Assembly: GCA_031400505.1 (NCBI GenBank)
Contig: JANNPZ010000007.1
Location: 1-64,000, forward strand
Reading direction: 5' to 3'
Source of the DNA: JAIYDJ01 sp031400505
GTDB taxonomy: Bacteria > Pseudomonadota > Alphaproteobacteria > Rhodobacterales > Rhodobacteraceae
Length of the DNA: 64,000 bases
This document shows, piece by piece, positions 34,722 through 44,000 of this stretch (its first letter is position 1; every line of letters starts with the position of its first letter). Both the position numbers and the translations under genes were made by a program. A model generated the notes under the pieces. It ran no database searches. It was given only the letters and a program-made list of their open reading frames with translations, and was not told the DNA's origin.

Positions 34722-36320
34722 CTATTCGGCGGCGGGGTTGACGGCCCCGCCAATGCTTGCGATTTTTGTCATGTAGTCATCAAGCGTCGCGATCTGCTCC
34801 GACGTCAGACGAAGCCCGAGCTTGGTTCTGCGCCACACGACGTCATCGGCGCGGGTGGCAAATTCCTGTTCCATCAACCAGCGCACTTCTGCCTCGGTCA
34901 AGGTCGCGCCAAAGTCCCTGCCAAGGTCGGTAACAGCTTTTGCACTGCCAAGCGCACGGGCCGCGTTGGTTCCATAGGCACGGACCAGACGCGACGCCCA
35001 GTACGGCGTCAGAAACGGAAAATCGGTGCGAAGTTTGGCGGTAAGCGCCGACACACCGTCATGCGCAAAATCGCCGCCAGGTAAAGCCACGCGTGCGGTC
35101 CATGCCGGCTTTGCGTTCGGAAAGAATGGCACCAGTTTTGCCAGCGCCGATTCGGCAAGGCGGCGGTAGGTGGTGATCTTGCCGCCAAACACATTGAGCA
35201 AGGGCGCACCGGACTGATCCAGCGAAAGGACATAGTCGCGGGTCGCGGCGGTCGCCGATTTGGCCCCGTCGTTGTAAAGCGGACGCACCCCGGAATAGGA
35301 CCAGACCACGTCGGCAGCGGCGACCGGCTTTTTGAAATACTGGCTGGCAAAGGCGCACAGATAGTCGCGCTCTTCGTCGGTACATTTTGCGTCTTTGGGA
35401 TCGCCTTGGTGATCCTTGTCGGTAGTGCCGATCAGTGTGAAGTCTGTTTCGTATGGGATCGCAAAGATGATCCGGCCATCGGTGCCCTGAAAGAAATAGC
35501 AGCGGTCATGGTCGTACAATTTTCGGGTAACAATATGGCTGCCGCGGACCAACCGCACACCTTCGGTCGAATTGATGCGGGCAACGTTGCGGATGATGTC
35601 TTCGACCCACGGGCCGCCGGCATTCACCAGTGCGCGGGCGTGATGCATGGTCTGGCCGTCAGGGCCGGACGTGGTGATCGTCCAATGGTCGGTCGAACGG
35701 TCGGCCGTTACAACGCGGGTACGGGTCATGATGCGCGCACCGCGCAGTGCGGCGTCGGCCGCATTCAGCGAAACCAGCCTGGAATCCTCGATCCAGCAAT
35801 CCGAATACTCGTAGGCACGGGCAAATCGCGGTTGCAATGACGCACCCGCCGGATCGCGCGTCAGATCGAGCGTGCGCGTGCCCGGCAAAATCTTGCGACC
35901 CCCGAGGTTATCGTACAAAAACAGCCCAAGCCGGATCAGCCACGCCGGGCGGCGGCCCTTCATCCACGGCATGAACCGCGACATGAGCCTGCCGGTGGGG
36001 GTGTCGCCTTCGAACCGCATGTCAGGATGGTAGGGCAGCACGAACCGCATCGGCCACGAGATGTGGGGCATGGCAACCAGCAAGGTTTCGCGTTCTTGCA
36101 GCGCCTCTTGCACCAGGCGGAACTCGAAGTATTCCAGATACCGCAGGCCGCCGTGAAACAATTTCGTCGAAGCAGACGACGTCGCCTGTGCCAGGTCGCC
36201 TTGTTCTGCCAGTGCTACAGTCAACCCACGACCGACGGCGTCACGCGCAATGCCACAGCCATTGATGCCGCCGCCAATGACGAAAAGATCGGTCATGTCT
36301 GACGCGTTGGCCGTTGTCAC
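34722..36320 (-). CDS. glpD: Glycerol-3-phosphate dehydrogenase
   Basis: This 532-residue FAD enzyme oxidises sn-glycerol 3-phosphate to dihydroxyacetone phosphate at the membrane and passes electrons to ubiquinone. It has the dinucleotide motif DLFVIGGGINGCGIARDA, ATSSASTKLFHGGLRYLE and the C-terminal extension LMEQEFATRADDVVWRRTKLGLR. I place the start at the GTG at 36320 because GGGAGGAA lies 7 bases before it, the same site as before glpV; the ATG at 36296 would remove eight residues. It is the first gene of the importer operon, divergent from glpR. Confidence 0.95.
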   Translation of the reverse strand: MTTANASDMTDLFVIGGGINGCGIARDAVGRGLTVALAEQGDLAQATSSASTKLFHGGLRYLEYFEFRLVQEALQERETLLVAMPHISWPMRFVLPYHPDMRFEGDTPTGRLMSRFMPWMKGRRPAWLIRLGLFLYDNLGGRKILPGTRTLDLTRDPAGASLQPRFARAYEYSDCWIEDSRLVSLNAADAALRGARIMTRTRVVTADRSTDHWTITTSGPDGQTMHHARALVNAGGPWVEDIIRNVARINSTEGVRLVRGSHIVTRKLYDHDRCYFFQGTDGRIIFAIPYETDFTLIGTTDKDHQGDPKDAKCTDEERDYLCAFASQYFKKPVAAADVVWSYSGVRPLYNDGAKSATAATRDYVLSLDQSGAPLLNVFGGKITTYRRLAESALAKLVPFFPNAKPAWTARVALPGGDFAHDGVSALTAKLRTDFPFLTPYWASRLVRAYGTNAARALGSAKAVTDLGRDFGATLTEAEVRWLMEQEFATRADDVVWRRTKLGLRLTSEQIATLDDYMTKIASIGGAVNPAAE

Positions 36321-36360
36321 TGTTTTTTCCTCCCAGAGCATGCAGACCGTGCCGCGTTTT

Positions 36361-36412
36361 TTTCGGTTCGTCAAAGGGTATTTCGTTTTGATGCGTTTTT
36401 CTTGAAAACGAA
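36361..36412. promoter_or_regulatory. Candidate GlpR operator upstream of glpD
   Basis: TTCGTTTT at 36382-36389 and AAAACGAA at 36405-36412 are exact reverse complements 15 bases apart, with a related TTTCGGTTCG at 36361-36370. DeoR-type repressors often bind TTCG-containing repeats. The sites lie 41-92 bases upstream of the glpD GTG and 187 or more bases before glpR, so they could silence glpD and perhaps glpR. Confidence 0.5.
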
Positions 36413-36599
36413 CATCGACGCGCAGATTTTTCTGCCAAGGCCGCCGATCTGCGCGAGAGGGGCAGCATTGCGCGCATATTCGCGCTGCATCGCGGCATGG
36501 AGTTGCGCCGTCTGTCGCAGATTCGCATGTCATTCCAGCTTGATCAGACGGCCTACTTCTTTGAGGATGGCGTACACAGCGTTTTGAAAAGGAAGCCGC

Positions 36600-37364
36600 G
36601 TGGCTCTGAGTTTCCGCCAAACCGAAATCCTGGATCTGGCCAGAAGCGAGGGCCGGGTGGTGGTCGAGGATCTCGCACAACGATTTGATGTCACCTTGCA
36701 AACGATCCGGCGCGACCTGACCGAACTTGCCGATGCCGGCCATCTGGATCGGGTGCACGGCGGTGCGATGCTGCGCACCGGGGTGACCAATCTGGGATAT
36801 GAACAACGGCGACGGATGAACGAAGGCACCAAGGCGGCAATCGCGCGGGCCTGCGCTGCCGAAATTCCGAACAACTGTTCACTCATCCTCAACCTTGGCA
36901 CGACAACCGAAGCCGTAGCCCGAGAATTGCTGACGCATAGCAACATCACCGTCGTCACCAACAACATGAACGTCGCCAACATTTTGGCGGCCAATCCCGG
37001 GTGCGAAATCATGGTGGCGGGCGGCGCGCTGCGCCGGTCTGATGGCGGGTTGGTGGGTGAATTGACCACCCAGTTTATTGAGCAATTCAAGGTGGATTTT
37101 GCGGTTATCGGTACATCGGCACTGGACCGAGACGGGGATCTGCTGGACTATGATCTGGCGGAGGTGCGGGTTTCAAAGGCGATCATCAGGCAGGCAAGGC
37201 GGGTTTTTCTGGTGTGCGACGGCTCTAAACTCGACAGGTCAGCCCCGGCGCGGTTGGCGTCCCTGGCGGAACTGGACACGTTGTTTACGGATACGGCACT
37301 GCCTGCCGAACTTGCGGCAAAGTGTGACGCCTGGGGTACCCGGGTTTGCGTGGCGCCTCAGTAG
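36600..37364 (+). CDS. glpR: DeoR-family repressor GlpR
   Basis: This 254-residue repressor has an N-terminal winged helix with RQTEILDLARSEGRVVVEDL and FDVTLQTIRRDLTELADAG, then the DeoR sugar-phosphate sensor domain (SLILNLGTTTEAVARELLTH, GGALRRSDGGLVG). It is expected to bind the glpD promoter and be released by glycerol 3-phosphate. The start is the GTG at 36600 after AAAAGGAAG. It is divergent from glpD and its end overlaps the end of hutC by seven bases. Confidence 0.93.
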   Translation: MALSFRQTEILDLARSEGRVVVEDLAQRFDVTLQTIRRDLTELADAGHLDRVHGGAMLRTGVTNLGYEQRRRMNEGTKAAIARACAAEIPNNCSLILNLGTTTEAVARELLTHSNITVVTNNMNVANILAANPGCEIMVAGGALRRSDGGLVGELTTQFIEQFKVDFAVIGTSALDRDGDLLDYDLAEVRVSKAIIRQARRVFLVCDGSKLDRSAPARLASLAELDTLFTDTALPAELAAKCDAWGTRVCVAPQ

Positions 37365-38053
37365 CGGGCGGTCATGCGGTGCCCCGGCCGATAGCTGAGC
37401 GTCGTGTGGGTGATGGCTTGTCCTTGCCACCAGGTGGATCGCTTTACTTGAAACACCGGATCGCCGGGGTTGTGGTTCAGATGCGTGGCCTCAAGGTCCG
37501 TCGCGGCAGTTGCCTGAAAACTGATTTCAACTTCTGAAAACGGCACCGTCGCCACCAGCCATTCGTTCGGACTCTGTGCGGCGAAGTCATGGTCCCTGGC
37601 CTGGGGCAAGGCTCCGGCATTGATCCAGCGGTCTTCAAGCTGATAGGGTGCGCCGTCACCATAGTGCACGCAAATCAGGTGGACCAGTTGCGACTCCGGG
37701 CCCAGATTCATCAGGGCGCGCAAGCTATCCGGCGTAGGCAAAACCTCGCGCCTGACAAGGGCATAGCGATACGTGGCACCCATCGCTTCGATCTCGGCAC
37801 GAACCAGCGGGATTTCAAACCGCGCCTGCCGCACCGGTGCCATCCTGACACGGGTGCCGGATTTGCGGCGGCGGTCGATCATGCCCAACGCGTCAACCTC
37901 GCGCAGGGCCCGGTTGACCGTGGCGCGCGAACAGGCAAATTCCTGTGCCAGATCGATCTCGGACGGCAGCAGGCTGCCCGGCCCCCATGGCCCATGCGTG
38001 ATGCGGCGCAGGATTTCTGCTTGAACCTCGCGAAAGGTGGTTCGCGGTGTCAC
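37358..38053 (-). CDS. hutC: Histidine utilisation repressor HutC
   Basis: This 231-residue GntR/HutC-family repressor has an N-terminal winged helix (LPSEIDLAQEFACSRATVNR, ALREVDALGMIDRRR) and a C-terminal UTRA domain that senses urocanate in studied relatives. The GTG at 38053 overlaps the hutF stop (GTGA), which fixes the start; a longer open frame upstream is inside hutF. As part of the hutF transcript it controls its own synthesis, the common arrangement. Confidence 0.93.
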   Translation of the reverse strand: MTPRTTFREVQAEILRRITHGPWGPGSLLPSEIDLAQEFACSRATVNRALREVDALGMIDRRRKSGTRVRMAPVRQARFEIPLVRAEIEAMGATYRYALVRREVLPTPDSLRALMNLGPESQLVHLICVHYGDGAPYQLEDRWINAGALPQARDHDFAAQSPNEWLVATVPFSEVEISFQATAATDLEATHLNHNPGDPVFQVKRSTWWQGQAITHTTLSYRPGHRMTARY

Positions 38054-39405
38054 AGGTCGGCCACAAGGCTGCGAACCGCACGCCGCCAGTCCGCCGTGAC
38101 GCGGTCTCGACGGATGTGGCGGCCGTCGCGGACCATATGGCGGCCCGCCGACCAGACATCGGTGACAACGCACTCTGCTGCGGCAAACACCAATCCATCG
38201 AACAGCTGCACCGGAACCAGCGCGCACAGCGTCGGGTGGTTGTGGTCGATGGCCGTCAGATCGGCGAGGTATCCCGGCGCAATCTGCCCGGCACGGCGGC
38301 CCAGCGCCTGTGCCCCGCCAAGTGCCGCCGCCACATAAAGCGATTGCCCGACCGAACCTGCATCCGTCATCACATTGCGCGCAAGGTCGCGCAGACGCTG
38401 GCCATACTCCAGCGTCCGCAATTCTTCGATCAGCGAAATGCGAACATTGCTGTCAGACCCGATGCCAAAGCGACCCCGCGCCGCGAGCCATTCGGATCCG
38501 TTGAAGAGGCCATCGCCCAGATTTGCCTCTGTGATCGGACACAGTCCGGCAACGGCGCCCGTCCTGGCCAGTCGACGGGTTTCGTCGGGGGTCATGTGCG
38601 TTGCATGAACAGGGCACCAATCGGGGCCAACATCGGCGTGGTCCAACAGCCATTCCACCGGGCGCGCACCAAGCCAGGCTGTGATGTCGGCGACCTCTTT
38701 GGGTTGTTCGGCAATGTGGATGTGAATGGGTTGACCAGCAGCCAGCGGCAGAATGGCCGCCAGCCCATCAGGATTGGTTGCACGCAACGAATGGGGCGCC
38801 ATGCCGACGCAGGTATCTTGCGGCAGATCACGCGCGGCCGTCCGGGCGGCTTCCAGCAACCGCATGAATTGATCCGGGGTTGTTCCAAAACGTTTCTGCC
38901 CCGCATTCAGGGGTTGTTGCCCCGCCCCGCCATAGCTGTACATGACCGGCAGGTGAGTCAGTCCGATGCCGGTCAGTCGCGCGGCGGCATAGATGCGCCG
39001 CGTCAGTTCGGCGGGGTCGTCATAGGGTGCGCCGCCGGGTTGATGGTGCAGGTAATGAAACTCGCCTACGGCGGCAAAACCGGCCTCCTGCATTTCGATG
39101 AACACTTGCGCCGCGATGGCCTCAATCTGGTCCGGATCGAGCCGCGCGGTGAAGCGGTACATCATCTCGCGCCAGGTCCAGAAACTGTCCCGTTCCTTTT
39201 CGCGATGCTCGGTCATGCCTGCCATCGCGCGCTGAAAGCTGTGGCTGTGCAGATTTGACAAAGCCGGCAGCAGGGTACCGACGCAGGTATCGGCAGGGTG
39301 CGGAGTGGTATTGCAGGTGATCGTGGCAATGCAGCCATCCGCCATCGTAAGGCGCACATCGCTGGCCCAGCCGGTTGGAAGGTAGGCCTGTCCTGCAAAG
39401 ATCAC
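38050..39405 (-). CDS. hutF: Formimidoylglutamate deiminase HutF
   Basis: This 451-residue amidohydrolase converts N-formimino-L-glutamate to N-formyl-L-glutamate and ammonia in the five-step histidine pathway. It has the metal site NLHSHSFQRAMAG, the WTWREMMYRF-like segment, HIAEQPKEVADITAWLG and HATHMTPDETRRLAR. I choose the GTG at 39405 (VIFAGQAYLP), which follows AAGGAG by seven bases. The first GTG/ATG further upstream falls in the hutI promoter. It is divergent from hutI. Confidence 0.94.
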   Translation of the reverse strand: MIFAGQAYLPTGWASDVRLTMADGCIATITCNTTPHPADTCVGTLLPALSNLHSHSFQRAMAGMTEHREKERDSFWTWREMMYRFTARLDPDQIEAIAAQVFIEMQEAGFAAVGEFHYLHHQPGGAPYDDPAELTRRIYAAARLTGIGLTHLPVMYSYGGAGQQPLNAGQKRFGTTPDQFMRLLEAARTAARDLPQDTCVGMAPHSLRATNPDGLAAILPLAAGQPIHIHIAEQPKEVADITAWLGARPVEWLLDHADVGPDWCPVHATHMTPDETRRLARTGAVAGLCPITEANLGDGLFNGSEWLAARGRFGIGSDSNVRISLIEELRTLEYGQRLRDLARNVMTDAGSVGQSLYVAAALGGAQALGRRAGQIAPGYLADLTAIDHNHPTLCALVPVQLFDGLVFAAAECVVTDVWSAGRHMVRDGRHIRRDRVTADWRRAVRSLVADL

Positions 39406-39428
39406 GGTGTGGCTCCTTATGAGTAGAC

Positions 39429-39442
39429 ATAATACGTATAAT
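39429..39442. promoter_or_regulatory. Candidate shared hut promoter and HutC operator
   Basis: The 70-base hutF-hutI gap holds the near-palindrome ATAATAC/GTATAAT (six of seven pairs) at its centre. It includes a perfect TATAAT (39437-39442) for the hutI direction. A repressor bound here would cover both divergent promoters. The -35 in the hutI direction is weak. Confidence 0.5.
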
Positions 39443-39475
39443 CGCATACATAACCGATCAACAACTCTTTTCGGG

Positions 39476-40696
39476 ATGGCAGCGGTGCAGCAGGCTTCGG
39501 CGCTTTTCACATCCTGCCGCGTGGCGACGATGCTGCCCTCGGAACAGCCCTTCGGGTTAGTGCAGGACGCAGCCCTGGTGACCAACGCCGGGCGGATCGT
39601 CTGGGTGGGCGCGTTGGACGCGTTGCCAAATGACTTTGCCGCAATGACCCCGCACGACCTTGGCGGGCGGCTGGTTACGCCCGCCCTGATCGACTGCCAT
39701 ACCCATCTGGTGCATGCGGGCAACCGGGCAGCGGAATTCGCGTTGCGGCTTGACGGGGCGTCCTATGAGCAGATTGCGCGGGCCGGAGGCGGGATCATGT
39801 CCACCGTCCGCGCAACGCGCAACGCGAGCGAGGATGCCCTGTTGGCCAGCGCCCTGCCCCGCGTCGATGCGGCGATTGCCGAAGGGGTTTGCGTGCTTGA
39901 AGTGAAGTCCGGCTATGGGCTGGATCACAGCACAGAGTTGCGCATGCTGCGTGTGGCGCGACGGATTGCCGAAATACGTCCCGTCGTGGTGCGGACGTCT
40001 TTTCTGGGTGCGCATGCCGTGCCAGCAGAGTTTGCCGGACGCGCAGACGCCTATCTGGACGAGGTGTGCCTGCCCTGTCTGCGCGCGGCCCATGCCGAAG
40101 GGTTGGTTGATGCCGTGGACGGGTTCTGCGAGGGGATCGCGTTTTCCACAGCCCAGATGCGCCGGGTTTTTTCTGTGGCTGCAGAACTTGGTCTGCCGAT
40201 AAAGTTGCATGCCGAACAGCTTTCGAATTTGGGCGGTGCTGCGATGGCTGCACAGTTTGGCGCGCTGTCAGCGGATCATCTTGAATATCTGGATGACGCC
40301 GGTTGTGCGGCCATGGCGGCGGCCGGGACTGTCGCGGTGATCCTGCCCGGGGCTTTCTACACCTTGCGCGAGGTGCAAGCGCCGCCGATCGCACGGCTGC
40401 GCGAATATGGCGTGCCCATAGCGGTTTCGACGGATATGAACCCCGGATCATCGCCGATGTCTTCGTTGCTGCTTGCCATGAACATGGCCTGCACGCTGTT
40501 TGGCATGACACCCGCCGAGGCTTTGGCGGGCGTGACGGTCCATGCGGCGCGCGCGTTGGGGCTGGCGGACCGGGGAACTTTGGCGGCGGGACAGATCGGC
40601 GATCTGGCCGTTTGGAATTGCGAGCATCCCGCAGAGCTTGCCTACCGTATCGGGTTCAATTCGCTTTATCGTCGGATCATCGGAGGTGTGCTGTGA
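39476..40696 (+). CDS. hutI: Imidazolonepropionase
   Basis: This 406-residue amidohydrolase opens the imidazolone ring to give N-formimino-L-glutamate. The metal-binding motif is LIDCHTHLVHAGNR; others are YEQIARAGGGIMSTVRATR, CVLEVKSGYGLD, and HLEYLDDAG followed by VILPGAFYTLRE. I choose the ATG at 39476 (MAAVQQASALF); in-frame ATGs upstream fall in the promoter. The stop overlaps the hutH GTG (GTGA). Confidence 0.95.
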   Translation: MAAVQQASALFTSCRVATMLPSEQPFGLVQDAALVTNAGRIVWVGALDALPNDFAAMTPHDLGGRLVTPALIDCHTHLVHAGNRAAEFALRLDGASYEQIARAGGGIMSTVRATRNASEDALLASALPRVDAAIAEGVCVLEVKSGYGLDHSTELRMLRVARRIAEIRPVVVRTSFLGAHAVPAEFAGRADAYLDEVCLPCLRAAHAEGLVDAVDGFCEGIAFSTAQMRRVFSVAAELGLPIKLHAEQLSNLGGAAMAAQFGALSADHLEYLDDAGCAAMAAAGTVAVILPGAFYTLREVQAPPIARLREYGVPIAVSTDMNPGSSPMSSLLLAMNMACTLFGMTPAEALAGVTVHAARALGLADRGTLAAGQIGDLAVWNCEHPAELAYRIGFNSLYRRIIGGVL

Positions 40697-42225
40697 ACGC
40701 TTTGGTTTTGACCCCCGGCGAGGTCACACTGGCGCAGCTTGCCTTGATCTTTCGGAGCGAAGTGGCGGTCACGCTGAACCGGTCTGCGCGGGTCGGGGTC
40801 GAGGCGGCGGCCGCCGTGATAGACAAAAGCGCGGCGGGTGATGCGCCGGTTTACGGGGTGAATACCGGGTTTGGCAAACTTGCGTCCCTGCGCATAGCGC
40901 CAGAGGATACCGCAACTTTGCAGCGAAATCTGATCCTGTCCCATTGCTGCGGGGTGGGCGCCCCGGCGCCCCGGCGGCATGTGCGGTTGATGATGGTGCT
41001 GAAGCTGCTGAGCCTTGGGCGCGGGGCATCGGGTGTGCGCTGGGCGCTGATCGAGTTGTTGGACGCGATGCTGGAAAGGGGGGTCACCCCGGTCATTCCG
41101 GTGCAGGGATCTGTCGGGGCGTCAGGCGATCTGGCACCACTCGCGCATATGACGGCAGTGTTGATTGGCGCGGGAGAAGCCGAGGTTGGCGGGACGGTGA
41201 TGCCGGGAGCCGCCGCCTTGGCGGGCGCAGGGCTGCTCCCGATCGCGCTGGGGCCGAAAGAGGGTCTGGCGTTTATCAACGGCACCCAGTTTTCGACGGC
41301 CTTTGCGCTGGCGGGGCTGTTTGACGGGTGGGCGGCTGCGCAAGCGGCGTTGGTGACCTCGGCCCTGTCCACTGATGCGATCATGGGATCGACGGCACCA
41401 TTGCACCCAAAGATCCACGAGCTGCGCGGTCATGCAGGGCAGATCGAGGCCGCGTCGGTGATGCGCAACCTGCTGGAAGCATCAGAGATCCGCGAGAGCC
41501 ACCGGGAAGGGGATAGCCGTGTGCAGGACCCCTATTGCATTCGCTGTCAGCCGCAAGTGACGGGTGCGGCGATGGATGTGCTGCGGATGGCGGCGCGGAC
41601 GCTGGAGATCGAGGCGAATGCGGCCACGGACAATCCCCTGGTTTTGACCGAAGCCGGGCTGATCGTTTCGGGCGGAAACTTCCATGCCGAGCCGGTAGGG
41701 TTTGCAGCAGACATGATCGCGCTGGCGTTGTCAGAAATCGGTGCGATTGCGCAGCGGCGCGTGGCGCTGATGGTCGATCCGGTGCTGTCGTTCGATCTGC
41801 CGGCGTTTCTGACGCCCAAACCGGGGTTGAATTCGGGGTTGATGATCGCCGAAGTGACGACAGCAGCATTGATGTCCGAAAACAAACACATCGCCATGCC
41901 CTGCGTAACGGACTCGACGCCGACAAGCGCCAATCAGGAAGATCATGTCAGCATGGCAGCGCATGGCGCGGTGCGACTGGGACGAATGATCGAGAATCTG
42001 AGCGTCATTCTTGGTGTCGAGGCGATCTGCGCTGCGCAAGGGATCGAGTTTCGCGCGCCCTTGACAACCAGCGCGCCCTTGGCGGCGGTGGTCGCGCGGT
42101 TGCGGCAGGATGTCGCGACCCTGGGCGACGACCGCTATCTGGCCCCTGACCTCGCGGCGGCGGCAAACCTGATCGGCTCCGGGGCGCTGGTGGCGGCTGC
42201 GGGTCTTGAATTTCCTACCCTTTGA
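40693..42225 (+). CDS. hutH: Histidine ammonia-lyase
   Basis: This 510-residue enzyme deaminates L-histidine to trans-urocanate. The Ala143-Ser144-Gly145 triad, in GSVGASGDLAPLAH, cyclises to the MIO group. Also present are YGVNTGFGKLAS near the N-terminus, LAFINGTQFSTAFAL and RVQDPYCIRCQPQV-like VQDPYCIRCQPQVTG. The GTG at 40693 overlaps the hutI stop, and CGGAGG lies six bases before it. A longer open frame upstream is out of phase with hutI and not coding. Confidence 0.96.
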   Translation: MNALVLTPGEVTLAQLALIFRSEVAVTLNRSARVGVEAAAAVIDKSAAGDAPVYGVNTGFGKLASLRIAPEDTATLQRNLILSHCCGVGAPAPRRHVRLMMVLKLLSLGRGASGVRWALIELLDAMLERGVTPVIPVQGSVGASGDLAPLAHMTAVLIGAGEAEVGGTVMPGAAALAGAGLLPIALGPKEGLAFINGTQFSTAFALAGLFDGWAAAQAALVTSALSTDAIMGSTAPLHPKIHELRGHAGQIEAASVMRNLLEASEIRESHREGDSRVQDPYCIRCQPQVTGAAMDVLRMAARTLEIEANAATDNPLVLTEAGLIVSGGNFHAEPVGFAADMIALALSEIGAIAQRRVALMVDPVLSFDLPAFLTPKPGLNSGLMIAEVTTAALMSENKHIAMPCVTDSTPTSANQEDHVSMAAHGAVRLGRMIENLSVILGVEAICAAQGIEFRAPLTTSAPLAAVVARLRQDVATLGDDRYLAPDLAAAANLIGSGALVAAAGLEFPTL

Positions 42226-42240
42226 ACGTCGGAGACGGAC

Positions 42241-43923
42241 ATGTTTGACCGCAAGAACGCCCGTGTTGTGATGCCCGCGACGGGCGTAGAGATGACCTGC
42301 AAATCCTGGCAGACCGAAGCCGCACTGCGCATGCTGATGAACAACCTGCACCCCGATGTCGCGGAAAACCCGGCAGAGTTGGTGGTCTATGGCGGCATCG
42401 GGCGGGCCGCGCGGACCTGGGGCGATTTTGACCGGATTGTAGCTTCGCTGCGCGATCTGGAATCGGACGAAACCCTGGTGGTGCAATCCGGGCGGCCGGT
42501 TGCTGTCGTGCGGACCCATGCAGATGCGCCACGGGTGCTGATTGCGAACTCCAATCTGGTGCCGCATTGGGCAACCTGGGACCATTTCCACGAATTGGAC
42601 CGGCGCGGATTGATGATGTACGGGCAGATGACCGCTGGATCGTGGATCTACATTGGCACCCAAGGGATAGTGCAGGGGACCTATGAGACTTTCGCCGAGG
42701 CTGGCCGGCAGCATTATGGTGGATCACTGAAAGGGCGCTGGATCTTGACGGCTGGCCTTGGTGGCATGGGCGGCGCACAACCTTTGGCGGCTGTCATGGC
42801 GGGGGCGTGTTGCCTGGCGGTCGAGTGCGACGAGACGCGGATCGATTTTCGTTTGCGCACGCGGTACGTCGATGCCAAGGCCCGGAACCTGGACGAGGCG
42901 CTGGCCATGATAACCGCGTGGACGGCGGCGGGTGAGGCAAAGTCGGTCGGTCTTTTGGGCAATGCAGCGGATGTGTTTCCAGAACTCGTGGCGCGGATGC
43001 AGGCAGGCGGAATGCGCCCGGACATCGTGACCGATCAGACATCGGCCCATGACCCGCTCAACGGCTACCTTCCGCAGGGCTGGAGCGTCGAGCAGGCGAA
43101 AGCCGCACGAGAGAGCGATCCGAAATCGATAGAACGGGCGGCGCGGGCATCGATGCGGGTGCATGTGGCGGCCATGGTCGACTTCTGGAACGCGGGCGTT
43201 CCGACGCTGGATTATGGGAACAATATCAGGCAGGTCGCGAAAGATGAGGGGCTGGAGAACGCCTTTGCCTTCCCCGGTTTCGTGCCTGCCTACATTCGCC
43301 CGCTTTTCTGCAAGGGGATCGGGCCGTTCCGCTGGGTGGCCCTGTCGGGCGACCCCGAAGATATCGCCAAAACCGATGCGGCAATGAAGCAGTTGTTCCC
43401 CGAAAATGACCACTTGCACCGGTGGCTGGACATGGCGGCGGACCGGATCGCGTTTCAGGGATTGCCCGCGCGGATCTGCTGGATCGGTCTTGGGGATCGG
43501 CACCGTGCCGGGCTGATGTTCAACGACATGGTGGCATGCGGAGAATTGAAAGCGCCGATTGTGATTGGCCGGGATCATCTGGATGCAGGGTCGGTTGCGT
43601 CACCGAACCGCGAGACGGAAGCCATGCAGGATGGGTCGGATGCGGTGTCGGACTGGCCGTTGCTGAATGCCCTGGTAAACACAGCGTCGGGGGCAACTTG
43701 GGTTTCGATCCATCATGGCGGGGGTGTGGGAATGGGATTTTCGCAGCATTCCGGCGTGGTGATCGTGGCGGATGGCACGCCAGAGGCGGCGCAGCGGCTG
43801 AAGCGGGTATTGTGGAACGACCCGGCCTCGGGCGTTTGGCGGCATGCGGATGCGGGATACGGCTCGGCTGTTGACTGCGCGCGCGACATGGGGCTGCGTT
43901 TGCCGACGATTTTGGAGAACTGA
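42241..43923 (+). CDS. hutU: Urocanate hydratase
   Basis: This 560-residue NAD+-dependent enzyme hydrates urocanate to imidazolonepropionate. It has AALRMLMNNLHPDVAENP near the N-terminus, TAGLGGMGGAQPLA in the NAD region, TDQTSAHDPLNGYLPQGW, and WVSIHHGGGVGMGFSQHSG near the C-terminus. It ends the run hutI-hutH-hutU, 15 bases after hutH. No hutG-type deformylase gene follows. Confidence 0.97.
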   Translation: MFDRKNARVVMPATGVEMTCKSWQTEAALRMLMNNLHPDVAENPAELVVYGGIGRAARTWGDFDRIVASLRDLESDETLVVQSGRPVAVVRTHADAPRVLIANSNLVPHWATWDHFHELDRRGLMMYGQMTAGSWIYIGTQGIVQGTYETFAEAGRQHYGGSLKGRWILTAGLGGMGGAQPLAAVMAGACCLAVECDETRIDFRLRTRYVDAKARNLDEALAMITAWTAAGEAKSVGLLGNAADVFPELVARMQAGGMRPDIVTDQTSAHDPLNGYLPQGWSVEQAKAARESDPKSIERAARASMRVHVAAMVDFWNAGVPTLDYGNNIRQVAKDEGLENAFAFPGFVPAYIRPLFCKGIGPFRWVALSGDPEDIAKTDAAMKQLFPENDHLHRWLDMAADRIAFQGLPARICWIGLGDRHRAGLMFNDMVACGELKAPIVIGRDHLDAGSVASPNRETEAMQDGSDAVSDWPLLNALVNTASGATWVSIHHGGGVGMGFSQHSGVVIVADGTPEAAQRLKRVLWNDPASGVWRHADAGYGSAVDCARDMGLRLPTILEN

Positions 43924-44000
43924 CGCCCCGAAGTGTCGCAATTTCGCGATTGGCAGAGCTTTGACGAGTTTAGGCTGCAGCCAAAGCCGGAGATAACGCC

